Positions 29,638 to 36,389 of a DNA stretch of 40,301 nucleotides are shown in pieces. The notes beneath the pieces are model-generated. The model had not been told where the DNA came from. It searched no databases and saw nothing but the letters and a program-made list of their open reading frames with translations. Within the stretch, counting starts at the first letter, position 1. Each line of letters starts with the position of its first letter. Origin of the DNA: Akkermansia muciniphila (GTDB taxonomy: Bacteria > Verrucomicrobiota > Verrucomicrobiia > Verrucomicrobiales > Akkermansiaceae). Where the stretch lies: NCBI GenBank assembly GCA_945883695.1, contig CAMCYK010000025.1, positions 1 through 40,301 on the forward strand, in the 5' to 3' direction. The position numbers were made by a program, and so were the translations under genes.

Positions 29638-32310
29638 ATGAACATGCTTTCTCGCGCCATCCTTGCCCGTTTCGTCGCCATCGTCACCGGCGCGTGCCTG
29701 CTTTCCGCCTCCGCGGAGGAAACCGCCGCGCCCGTTCCGGCGGAAAAAATCACCGGCGTGGAAGCGGCTTTGGCGGGCAGCAGGAATGAATCCTCCGCCG
29801 CCCGCAAGCGGCTCGCCGTGAAGCGCGTGGTGAGGGATGCGGGTGAGTTGTTCAAGGCCCACCCGGCAGCTCCGAATCGCTTCGAAGTCTTGGCGGTTCT
29901 CTACCTCGCCCAGCAGGAACTGGTGGCCTCCGATAATTCCCCGGAGAACCGCGAGGCGTTTCTGGCAACCTGCAAGCTGCTGGCTGCCGCACCCGACGAA
30001 TACGCCGGGCTACGATTTGATGCGGAGCTTCTGCTCACGCAAAGCGAGATGGTCCGCAAGGGCGCGGACACGGCGGAGCGGGCGAAAGCCTTGATGCCGC
30101 TGGTGAAACGTTACCGCGGCACGGATGTGGAGGCGAAGGCCATCAAGGTCGCGATCGTGATGGCGCTGGAGTTGGGGGAAACCCGGCTGGTCAATGACCT
30201 GCAGCAAATCATCGCGGAGCGCCTGGCCGGCGATCTGGAGATGATCGGTTTCCAGCGTGAGAAGCTCGGCGGGCAGGTGATCGGCGCGCCTTTTTGTGGA
30301 GTATTCGAAACATCCAACGGCAAGATAATGCGATTTCCCATGGATGGTCTGGGGAAAACGACCGTGCTGTGCTTTTGGTCGAAAGAGGGCGATGGCATGA
30401 AGAACTTGGAAGCGCTCGCCAATTCGGCCAAGGAGCATCAAGCGAACACATTCGGGCGCATTCTGATCGTCAGCTGCAATCTGGATAATTTGCCAGATGC
30501 CGGGGAAAGCGTGTTGCGGGGCATGGGTGTGGATTGGCCCGCCCTGCGTCTCCCCGGAGGTCGGGAGAATCCCCACTACCGCGCCTTCGCATCGAAAGAC
30601 CGGACGCTCGTCACGCTCAGCCCGAGTGGCTACGCGGCACTCATCATGTCGGGCTCGTTGAGGAACAACAGCGCGAGAAAAGACGAAGTGAACGGCGTTC
30701 CTGACTACACCCGCCTATTCACCGTGGAACTCGAGCGTGAATGGGCGAAGGCGGGTTATGCGAGCCGGTTGATCTCGCATTTCACAGGTGAGTTTCTCGT
30801 GCTGGATCCAGAGGGGCCGCTTGATCCCGCCATGCCACCCGAGTTGAAAGCGCTCGGTGCCGCAGGTTCACGCATCATCGGTTCCGATTCAACCGTTCCG
30901 GAAGAAACGCATCGAGCCATTCAGGATTGTTTCGTTCCCCCACCACAGCGCTACCGGACACCAAACGCGGAGCTCAAAGCGAACTATGTGAAAGCCGAAG
31001 CACTCTGCGCGAAAGCCATCGAACAGCATCCACAAGCCACCGATCTGTGGATCGTGCGCAACCGCCGCATCACCGCGTTGATGGGCCTGTGGAAACTCAG
31101 CTCCGATGCCGCCTGCCACGAGCGCGCCGCTGCCGAAGCGAAGCTTGTTCTCGAATCGAAACCACCCGCCGGAACCGAAGTCGTCGCACGTTTCTGCATC
31201 GCCAGGGATACCTTGCGCAAAGCCGATGCCCAACCGAAACAGGTCATCGCTGACTTCCTGACATCTTGCGGCGGCGAGCGGGCGCCCGGTACGGCCTTGG
31301 CTGCAGCGGCCTTGCTGGCACTGGAAGTCGGCGACCGCGCGCTCCATGAGGAATACCGCAAAACCATCCTTGAGCGGCACCCCGAGGAACCGGCGATGTG
31401 GTCGACGGTTTCCTTCCTGCTGGACCGTGATCATCGCTACTGGCTCTATCAGGTTCCTTTTGCTGCCGGCTGGTCATACGGGAAGCGCGAGGAGTATTTC
31501 ATCGCGTTGGGCGACCCCGAGGATTGCAAGCGCAGCTTCAACGGGGATTTCAAGACACCCTCTGGCGGAACGTTCTCAATCCCGAAAGATACCGCAGGCA
31601 AGTGGACGGTCGTAGTATTCACGACAAAACAGCAGCCAGGCTACGAGCACTCGGTGAAAAGCATCATGGGCCAGATGAGATCCCTCAAGCCACTGGTCCA
31701 GGGGCGAACCCGAGGTGATGTGAAGGTCATTGCAGCCATTTTCGACGATGAAGTTCCACCTGAAGCTGCCGGTTTCAATGAGGCCGCCCTCGGTTGCCCG
31801 GTGGTGATGGTGCCTGGTGGACTCAACAATCTGCTGGTGCGGAAACTCGGCATCATGGGGGAGCAGGATTCCCCCAATCTGCTCGTTCTACGGCCGGATG
31901 GCAGCATCGCAGCCTCCCTTTCGGGCCTTGCCCTCCACAGAAGGCATGGCGGAGAAATCGTGAAGAATATCATCGGATGGCAAGAGGAAAAAGCCGTCAC
32001 CGAAGCGCTGGCTCGCGGTGATATCGAAGAAGCCAAGCGTCTCGCATTTCTCATGGCCCCCACCGAAGAACCGGTGCCGGCCAACCCCAAGGAAGGCAGC
32101 GTGAAACCCGAGCCCCACAGTAATCACCAGCTGCGCAGCCGGGCCAAGGTTTACATGGCGCTGAAAGATTACAAGTTGGCGCTGGCGGACATCGAAGAGG
32201 TCATCAGCCGGCAGGTCGCAATCGATGGAGGCATGAGCCTCCGCTCCAAGGAACTGGATGACGCCGAGAAGTTGCGGGACGAGATCCTCGAAATGCGGGG
32301 AAAGCCCTAG
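29638..32310 (+). CDS. Exported protein with two thioredoxin-like regions and TPR
   Basis: An 890-aa protein with a signal peptide (residues 1-24, ending LLSASA). Residues about 214-330 look like a TlpA/AhpC-type thioredoxin fold (IMRFPMDGLGKTTVLCFWSKEGDGMKNLEAL...LIVSCNLDN), and about 624-780 like a second one (GTFSIPKDTAGKWTVVVFTTKQQPG). Neither shows a CxxC redox motif, so redox activity is doubtful. Helical-repeat segments fill the linkers, and a TPR-like unit closes it (SRAKVYMALKDYKLALADIEEVI). It is the last gene of the cluster; no clear terminator follows, only a sulfatase remnant on the other strand. It may act as a periplasmic scaffold. Confidence 0.8.
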   Translation: MNMLSRAILARFVAIVTGACLLSASAEETAAPVPAEKITGVEAALAGSRNESSAARKRLAVKRVVRDAGELFKAHPAAPNRFEVLAVLYLAQQELVASDNSPENREAFLATCKLLAAAPDEYAGLRFDAELLLTQSEMVRKGADTAERAKALMPLVKRYRGTDVEAKAIKVAIVMALELGETRLVNDLQQIIAERLAGDLEMIGFQREKLGGQVIGAPFCGVFETSNGKIMRFPMDGLGKTTVLCFWSKEGDGMKNLEALANSAKEHQANTFGRILIVSCNLDNLPDAGESVLRGMGVDWPALRLPGGRENPHYRAFASKDRTLVTLSPSGYAALIMSGSLRNNSARKDEVNGVPDYTRLFTVELEREWAKAGYASRLISHFTGEFLVLDPEGPLDPAMPPELKALGAAGSRIIGSDSTVPEETHRAIQDCFVPPPQRYRTPNAELKANYVKAEALCAKAIEQHPQATDLWIVRNRRITALMGLWKLSSDAACHERAAAEAKLVLESKPPAGTEVVARFCIARDTLRKADAQPKQVIADFLTSCGGERAPGTALAAAALLALEVGDRALHEEYRKTILERHPEEPAMWSTVSFLLDRDHRYWLYQVPFAAGWSYGKREEYFIALGDPEDCKRSFNGDFKTPSGGTFSIPKDTAGKWTVVVFTTKQQPGYEHSVKSIMGQMRSLKPLVQGRTRGDVKVIAAIFDDEVPPEAAGFNEAALGCPVVMVPGGLNNLLVRKLGIMGEQDSPNLLVLRPDGSIAASLSGLALHRRHGGEIVKNIIGWQEEKAVTEALARGDIEEAKRLAFLMAPTEEPVPANPKEGSVKPEPHSNHQLRSRAKVYMALKDYKLALADIEEVISRQVAIDGGMSLRSKELDDAEKLRDEILEMRGKP

Positions 32311-32342
32311 GTGTTCAGAATGGATTTCGAGCAGGTATCCTG

Positions 32343-32447
32343 GGCGGCTGGCCGGTCGAGGCGCGGGGTCCGGCGGACCTTCTGGCCGTCAACCCCGCGG
32401 TCCCCTTGCTCCGGGTCGTCGCCGGGGATGAAGATGAGGGGACGCGG
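32343..32447 (-). pseudogene. Degenerate sulfatase N-terminal fragment
   Basis: The minus strand reads PRPLIFIPGDDPEQGDRGV and, continuing, DGQKVRRTPRLDR. This matches residues 22-53 of the sulfatase at 13896-15284 at 21 of 32 positions by eye (LIFI, DD, QGD, GV, GQK and TPRLDR all kept). The signal peptide, the formylglycine motif and everything after are missing. It sits 20 bases past the stop of the second sulfatase and 32 bases past the end of the large plus-strand operon, so it marks the right edge of that block. Confidence 0.75.
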
Positions 32448-32467
32448 AGCAGGGGAACCACGGGTGC

Positions 32468-33925
32468 TCAGCGGCTTTTGTTAGACGGAGCCGCCAGTGC
32501 CTTCGCGGCGGCTTCCGGTTGATAGCCGGGGTTGGGTTGGTTCGGCATCGGCGCGTTGGTGCGTCTGATCCAGCCGAGCAGGTCGTCGAGCAGCTCGCTG
32601 GCTTTCGTCAATTCGCTTGCGGCGAGGTTGTTCCTTTCACCGGGATCTTTCGAAAGGTCGTACAGTTCCACCGCCCCGTTGGCGGGGAGTTTTTCGCGGC
32701 CGCCGTCGAGCTGCCATTCCTCGTGGAACAGGTGGAGCTTCCAATCGCCCTTGCGGATGACCGAGACCGGGCGGCTGCGGAAGCCGAGCCGGACGTCGCC
32801 GGCGCGGCCGCGGATCACCGGGTTGTCGAGGTAGCCGGGGAAGTGCCAGAACAACGACTCGCGGGCCAGGGTGCCGGACTGCTGGAAGAGCGGCAGCAGG
32901 TTCTCGCCGTCGAGGACTTTGCCGGCCGGCACCGGGGCTCTGGCCGCGGCGAGGAAGGTCGGGAAGAGATCGACCTGATGGACCGGCACCCGCGATGCCG
33001 AGCCCGCCTTGATGGTGCCGGGCCAGCGCGCGACGAAGGGCTCGCGGATGCCGCCCTCGTAGTAGCCGCCCTTGTTGCCGCGCAGCGGTTCCTGCGAGGA
33101 TTGCTGGGTGCCGCCGTTGTCGGAGGTGAAAACCACCAGCGTGTTCTCCGCCAGGCCGAGTTGCTGGAGCCGGGCCATCAGCTGACCGACGCCGTGGTCG
33201 AGATCGAACAGGCAGGCGGCGTAAAGCGGATCGGAGTGCTGCTTGCCCGCCGCCTTGGCCTTGAATTTCGCGAGGCTGGCGGGGCGGGCTTCGAGCGCGG
33301 TGTGGATGCCGTGGTGGGCGACGAAGGCGAAGAAAGGTTTCCCCGCGGCTTTGGATTGCTCCATGAAGTCGCCGGCGGCGCGGGTGATTGAAAAGATGCC
33401 CTTCGGATCCTCGGGGCGATCGCGGCGCGAGTTCGGGTTGCCTTTCTGCGAGTCGAAGACGGTTTCGAAGCCCTGCCCGGCGGGCGTGGCGCCGTCGGAG
33501 CCGGAGAGGTGCCATTTGCCGAAGATCCCGGTCGCATAGCCGGCCGCCTGGAGGGCCTCGGCCAGGGTGAGGTGGGAGGGGGCGAGGCCGGACTTGTTGG
33601 GGACCGGGATCAGCCGCTGGAAGCGCTTCGGCCCGCGGTCGGTGTTGCCCACGGCGAACACGTGGTGGCGCGGCGAGTAGGTCCCGGAATGCAGCGAGGC
33701 GCGGCTGGGCGCGCAATTTCCGGCCGGGGCGTAGGCCTGATGGAAGACCATGCCCTCCCTGGCCATCCGGTCGAGCTGCGGCGTTTCATGAAAGTCGCTG
33801 CCGTTGTAGCCGACGTCCTTCCAGCCGAGGTCGTCGGCGTAGATCAGCACCAGATTCGGCGGGGCGGCCGCCGCCACTCCCGCGCTGGCGAGAAGCAGGG
33901 GGAACAACAGGTCGATGGGTTTCAT
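32468..33925 (-). CDS. Second exported sulfatase (formylglycine type)
   Basis: A 485-aa sulfatase. Residues 1-22 form a signal peptide. Metal-binding DD is at 31-32 (LIYADDLGW), the formylglycine motif is C71-A-P-S-R ([13 protein letters not shown]), and the second signature reads GYATGIFGKWHLSG. VVFTSDNGG, a further metal-ligand segment, is also present. The fold and length match choline-sulfatase/arylsulfatase-like enzymes acting outside the cytoplasm. It is only moderately similar to the sulfatase at 13896, so it is not a recent duplicate. Both lie on the minus strand, on either side of the 17-kb plus-strand block. ATG 33925 starts the signal peptide; the longer upstream frame is not protein-like. 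Confidence 0.95.
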   Translation of the reverse strand: MKPIDLLFPLLLASAGVAAAAPPNLVLIYADDLGWKDVGYNGSDFHETPQLDRMAREGMVFHQAYAPAGNCAPSRASLHSGTYSPRHHVFAVGNTDRGPKRFQRLIPVPNKSGLAPSHLTLAEALQAAGYATGIFGKWHLSGSDGATPAGQGFETVFDSQKGNPNSRRDRPEDPKGIFSITRAAGDFMEQSKAAGKPFFAFVAHHGIHTALEARPASLAKFKAKAAGKQHSDPLYAACLFDLDHGVGQLMARLQQLGLAENTLVVFTSDNGGTQQSSQEPLRGNKGGYYEGGIREPFVARWPGTIKAGSASRVPVHQVDLFPTFLAAARAPVPAGKVLDGENLLPLFQQSGTLARESLFWHFPGYLDNPVIRGRAGDVRLGFRSRPVSVIRKGDWKLHLFHEEWQLDGGREKLPANGAVELYDLSKDPGERNNLAASELTKASELLDDLLGWIRRTNAPMPNQPNPGYQPEAAAKALAAPSNKSR

Positions 33926-34073
33926 GGCGGCGGTGCGGGTGGCCGCAGGCGGGGGATGGCGATCCGCTGCGGAGGTCGGGGAAGCTTGGCGTTCCCAAGG
34001 GGCTTGTCGATCGCGGGCGACCGTCCCAAGGGATACTCCGCGGCCGGGCCGAAACTGCCGGTAAAAGTCAATG

Positions 34074-34337
34074 TCAGGCGATCCGCAGCCAGATCGCATG
34101 GGCCCCGAGGTCCCCGGACCGCGGGGAATGGCGGCGCTGGAACTCCCAGACCGGCCGGGCGTGATCGAAGCGCGACTCGTCGAATGGACTGCGCCCGCGT
34201 TCGCCGATCTGCAGCGGTTGGAAGCGCTGGATGCCTTCGCGCTTGCGCCATTCGAAGACGAAGCGGGCGTCCTCCCAGTCGCCGATCTGGCACTCGGACA
34301 AGGGAAGGCAGCGGGTGGGGTGGTCGAGGGTGGTCAT
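34074..34337 (-). CDS. Small protein (87 aa), probably SOS-controlled
   Basis: An 87-aa, charged, aromatic-rich protein (residues such as WEDARFVFEWRKREGIQRF and RPVWEFQRRH) with no membrane segment or known motif; likely cytoplasmic. Its composition is protein-like, unlike the overlapping plus-strand frame, which is Ala/Gly/Glu filler. The ATG at 34337 lies 2 bases from a LexA-type palindrome and about 7 bases from a -10 position preceded by a perfect TTGACA at 17-base spacing, so its mRNA may be leaderless. It is divergent from the SRAP gene. I do not recognise the family; a DNA-damage role is inferred from the operator and neighbours. Confidence 0.6.
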   Translation of the reverse strand: MTTLDHPTRCLPLSECQIGDWEDARFVFEWRKREGIQRFQPLQIGERGRSPFDESRFDHARPVWEFQRRHSPRSGDLGAHAIWLRIA

Positions 34338-34338
34338 G

Positions 34339-34352
34339 GGTTCAAGTGAACA
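34339..34352. promoter_or_regulatory. Candidate LexA operator (SOS box)
   Basis: On the minus strand the site reads TGTTC-ACTT-GAACC, nine of ten bases matching the TGTTC-N4-GAACA motif that I recall as reported for Verrucomicrobia LexA. It overlaps the predicted -10 of the small gene at 34337 and lies 78 bases upstream of the SRAP gene, whose family is linked to the SOS response. Repression of the small gene is the simplest reading; control of the SRAP side is possible. Confidence 0.6.
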
Positions 34353-34372
34353 CTTTCCGCGGATTTTGTCAA
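34344..34372 (-). promoter_or_regulatory. Candidate promoter of the small SOS-type gene
   Basis: A perfect TTGACA (-35, at 34372-34367) is followed by a 17-base spacer and TCACTT, a poor match to TATAAT, at 34349-34344. The expected transcription start falls on or next to the ATG at 34337. The -10 lies inside the LexA-type box. Confidence 0.45.
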
Positions 34373-34396
34373 GGGGCCGTTCACCGTCCCCTTCCG

Positions 34397-34424
34397 TTGA
34401 CCGCTGCGGCCGGTGGGGTAGGCT
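34397..34424 (+). promoter_or_regulatory. Candidate promoter of the SRAP operon
   Basis: TTGACC (34397-34402) and TAGGCT (34419-34424) stand 16 bases apart. Initiation would fall at the GTG of the SRAP gene, again suggesting leaderless mRNA. The match is weak, so this is tentative. Confidence 0.3.
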
Positions 34425-34429
34425 CGGGC

Positions 34430-35056
34430 GTGTGCACGGCCTACGAACTCGGCAAGCGCGGCGGCTCGTTCCCGAGCCAGGTCAAGGCGCGGGCGATGAA
34501 GGAACTGCTCGGGCTGCCCGGCACCGCGATCATCCGCCCGACCTTGCCGGCCCCGGTGATCCTGCCGGACGGCGGGCTGGCGACGATGCGCTGGGGCTTT
34601 CGCCGCTCCTTCGCGGCGAAAGTGAAAGGCCGCCCGCCGGTCGCGCGGACGATCGTGAATTCGCGCGAGGACAAGCTGGCCGGCCCGACCTGGCGGCTGG
34701 CCTTCCGCGAGCGCCGCTGCCTGATCCCGGCCGCCGCGTTTTACGAGTGGGTCGAGCGGGACGGCCGCAACCTGCCGCTGCGCTTCACCCGGCCGGGCGA
34801 CGACTGGCTGTGGATCGCCGGCATCTGGGAGGAGACGGAACAGGACGGCGGCTGCTTCTCGATGATCACCACCGAGCCCAACGCCCGGGTCGAACCGGTC
34901 CACGACCGGATGCCCGCGGTGCTCGCCGCGGAGCAGATCGGACCCTACCTCGCCGGAGAACTGCACCAGTTCGGGCCGTCGGCCGTCGAGCTGGAGTTCC
35001 AAGAGGCGGCGAATTTCCTGAAGCCGCCGCCCGCGCAGGGGGAGCTGCTGCTCTGA
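34430..35056 (+). CDS. SOS response-associated peptidase (SRAP/HMCES family)
   Basis: A 208-aa protein of the YedK/HMCES family, which forms a covalent thiazolidine link to abasic sites in single-stranded DNA and shields them. After loss of Met the protein starts with the catalytic Cys2 (GTG-TGC). The other key residues are present: N77 (RTIVNSRED), E106 (AAAFYEWVE) and H158 (EPVHDRMPAVL). The GTG at 34430 is chosen because Cys2 must be N-terminal; the much longer upstream frame is not real. The N-terminal MCTAYE differs from the common MCGRY. It starts a run SRAP, SbcD-like, SbcC-like, each within about 100 bases, so a joint DNA-repair operon is likely. A divergent C-terminal fragment of a second SRAP gene lies at 39549. 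Confidence 0.93.
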   Translation: MCTAYELGKRGGSFPSQVKARAMKELLGLPGTAIIRPTLPAPVILPDGGLATMRWGFRRSFAAKVKGRPPVARTIVNSREDKLAGPTWRLAFRERRCLIPAAAFYEWVERDGRNLPLRFTRPGDDWLWIAGIWEETEQDGGCFSMITTEPNARVEPVHDRMPAVLAAEQIGPYLAGELHQFGPSAVELEFQEAANFLKPPPAQGELLL

Positions 35057-35113
35057 AATTCGGATCGACGCCCGCGACCGGTCCCGCCACCCTTGTTAGA
35101 CCTCCGATTCCCG

Positions 35114-36289
35114 ATGTCCCTGACCTTCCTCCACAGCGCCGACTGGCAGCTCGGCAAGCCCTTCGCGCGGATCGTCGACGAGGCGAAACGGACCCGCCTC
35201 CAGCAGGAACGGCTCGACTGCCTGCACCGCATCGCCGCCGCCGTGAAAGAACAGCAGGCCGCGTTCGTGGTCGTCGCGGGCGATCTCTTCGACACCGCCA
35301 GCCCGACCAAAGCGACCGTCTCGGCGGCGTGCGGCGCGATCGGGGCGATGGGCGTGCCGGTGTTCGCGATTCCGGGCAATCACGACCACGGCGGACCCGG
35401 CTGCGTGTGGGAACAGGAGTTCTTCCTTCGCGAAAGCCGCCAGCTCGCGCCGAACCTGCGGCTGCTGCTCGCGCCGGAACCGGTGGTGACGGAACACGCG
35501 GTGTTTTTCCCCGCGCCGCTGCTGCGGCGGCACGAGGCGGGCGACCCGGCCGCGTGGATCCGCGGCGCGCTGGACGGCGGCGGGTTCCCGGCGGAGCTGC
35601 CGCGGATCGTGATCGCCCACGGCAGCGTCCAGGGATTTTCCTCGGCGGCGGATGACGAGGAGGGGCCGGGCGCGGCCGCCAACCGGATCGAGCTCGACCG
35701 CTTGCCGCTCGCGGAGCTCGACTACCTCGCGCTCGGCGACTGGCACGGGATGAAGCAGGTCGGGCCGAAAGCCTGGTATGCCGGGACCCCGGAGCCCGAC
35801 CGCTTTCCGAAAGGCGAGTCGAACGCGCCGGGGCATCTGCTCAAAGTCACCGTCACCCGCGGCGGCGCGCCGGTGGTCGAGCCGCTGCCGAGCGCCCGCG
35901 TCGGCTGGCACCACCTCGCGTTTTCCTTCGCCGACGACAGCGGTCTGGATCGCCTGGCCGAGCAGCTCGACGCGCAGATCGGCACCCGCACCGGCGCCGA
36001 TCTGCTCCACCTGGAGCTCGACGGCTTTCTCGGCATCGCCGCCTCGGCACGGCTCGAACAAGTGCTGGAATCCTGGGACGCCCGCCTACTCCGCTTGAAG
36101 CTCAACCCGCGCGTCCGGGTCACCCCGTCCGACGAGGAAATGGCGGCCCTGGTCGAGCGTCCCGACGATCCGCTGATCGCCCGCGTCGCCCGCCAGCTCG
36201 TTCAAGAAGCCGCCGGCGACAGCGAGGAGGCCGCGGTCGCCCGGATCGCCCTCCGCGAGCTGCATGCGGCGTGCGAAGGAAAAAGCTGA
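35114..36289 (+). CDS. SbcD/Mre11-like DNA repair metallophosphoesterase
   Basis: A 391-aa calcineurin-fold nuclease. Motifs: D10 in HSADWQLGKPF, GDLFD at 56-60, GNHD at 88-91, an IAHGSV strand and ALGDWHG. The first motif reads DWQ where SbcD and Mre11 have DxH; a glutamine here is, as I recall, common in this bacterial subfamily, though it replaces a metal ligand of classical Mre11. The capping C-terminal region (about 255-391) is present. The partner ATPase gene follows after 100 bases that hold a long inverted repeat. SbcCD/Mre11-Rad50 complexes process DNA ends and hairpins; this pair is probably such a complex. ATG 35114 precedes LTFLHSADWQ; the ORF can extend 7 codons upstream without homology. 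Confidence 0.9.
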   Translation: MSLTFLHSADWQLGKPFARIVDEAKRTRLQQERLDCLHRIAAAVKEQQAAFVVVAGDLFDTASPTKATVSAACGAIGAMGVPVFAIPGNHDHGGPGCVWEQEFFLRESRQLAPNLRLLLAPEPVVTEHAVFFPAPLLRRHEAGDPAAWIRGALDGGGFPAELPRIVIAHGSVQGFSSAADDEEGPGAAANRIELDRLPLAELDYLALGDWHGMKQVGPKAWYAGTPEPDRFPKGESNAPGHLLKVTVTRGGAPVVEPLPSARVGWHHLAFSFADDSGLDRLAEQLDAQIGTRTGADLLHLELDGFLGIAASARLEQVLESWDARLLRLKLNPRVRVTPSDEEMAALVERPDDPLIARVARQLVQEAAGDSEEAAVARIALRELHAACEGKS

Positions 36290-36372
36290 AAACTGAAATG
36301 CTGAAAATCTGAAATTAGCATTCGGAACTTCAGTCTTCCTCACCATCCCGTTTCAGCATTTCAGTTTTCAGC
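36285..36372. repeat. 22-bp perfect inverted repeat between the SbcD-like and ATPase genes
   Basis: GCTGAAAACTGAAATGCTGAAA (split as GCTGAAAACTG and AAATGCTGAAA) at 36285-36306 pairs exactly with 36351-36372 around a 44-base loop. The left arm contains the stop codon of the SbcD-like gene. The loop repeats CTGAAA words. It has no trailing T-run suited to termination; it may still fold in mRNA and tune the two genes. Confidence 0.8.
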
Positions 36373-36389
36373 GTTTCAGCTTTTCCCCA

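Noticed and set aside
34071-34349. A plus-strand 92-codon frame opposite the small SOS-type gene
   Set aside because: Its composition is Ala/Gly/Glu filler and it lacks a promoter; the minus-strand frame has a start-linked promoter and protein-like composition.
35114-35150. Inactive SbcD-like nuclease because motif I reads DWQ
   Set aside because: All other metal motifs are intact and, as far as I recall, glutamine at this place is normal in the subfamily, so inactivity is not supported.
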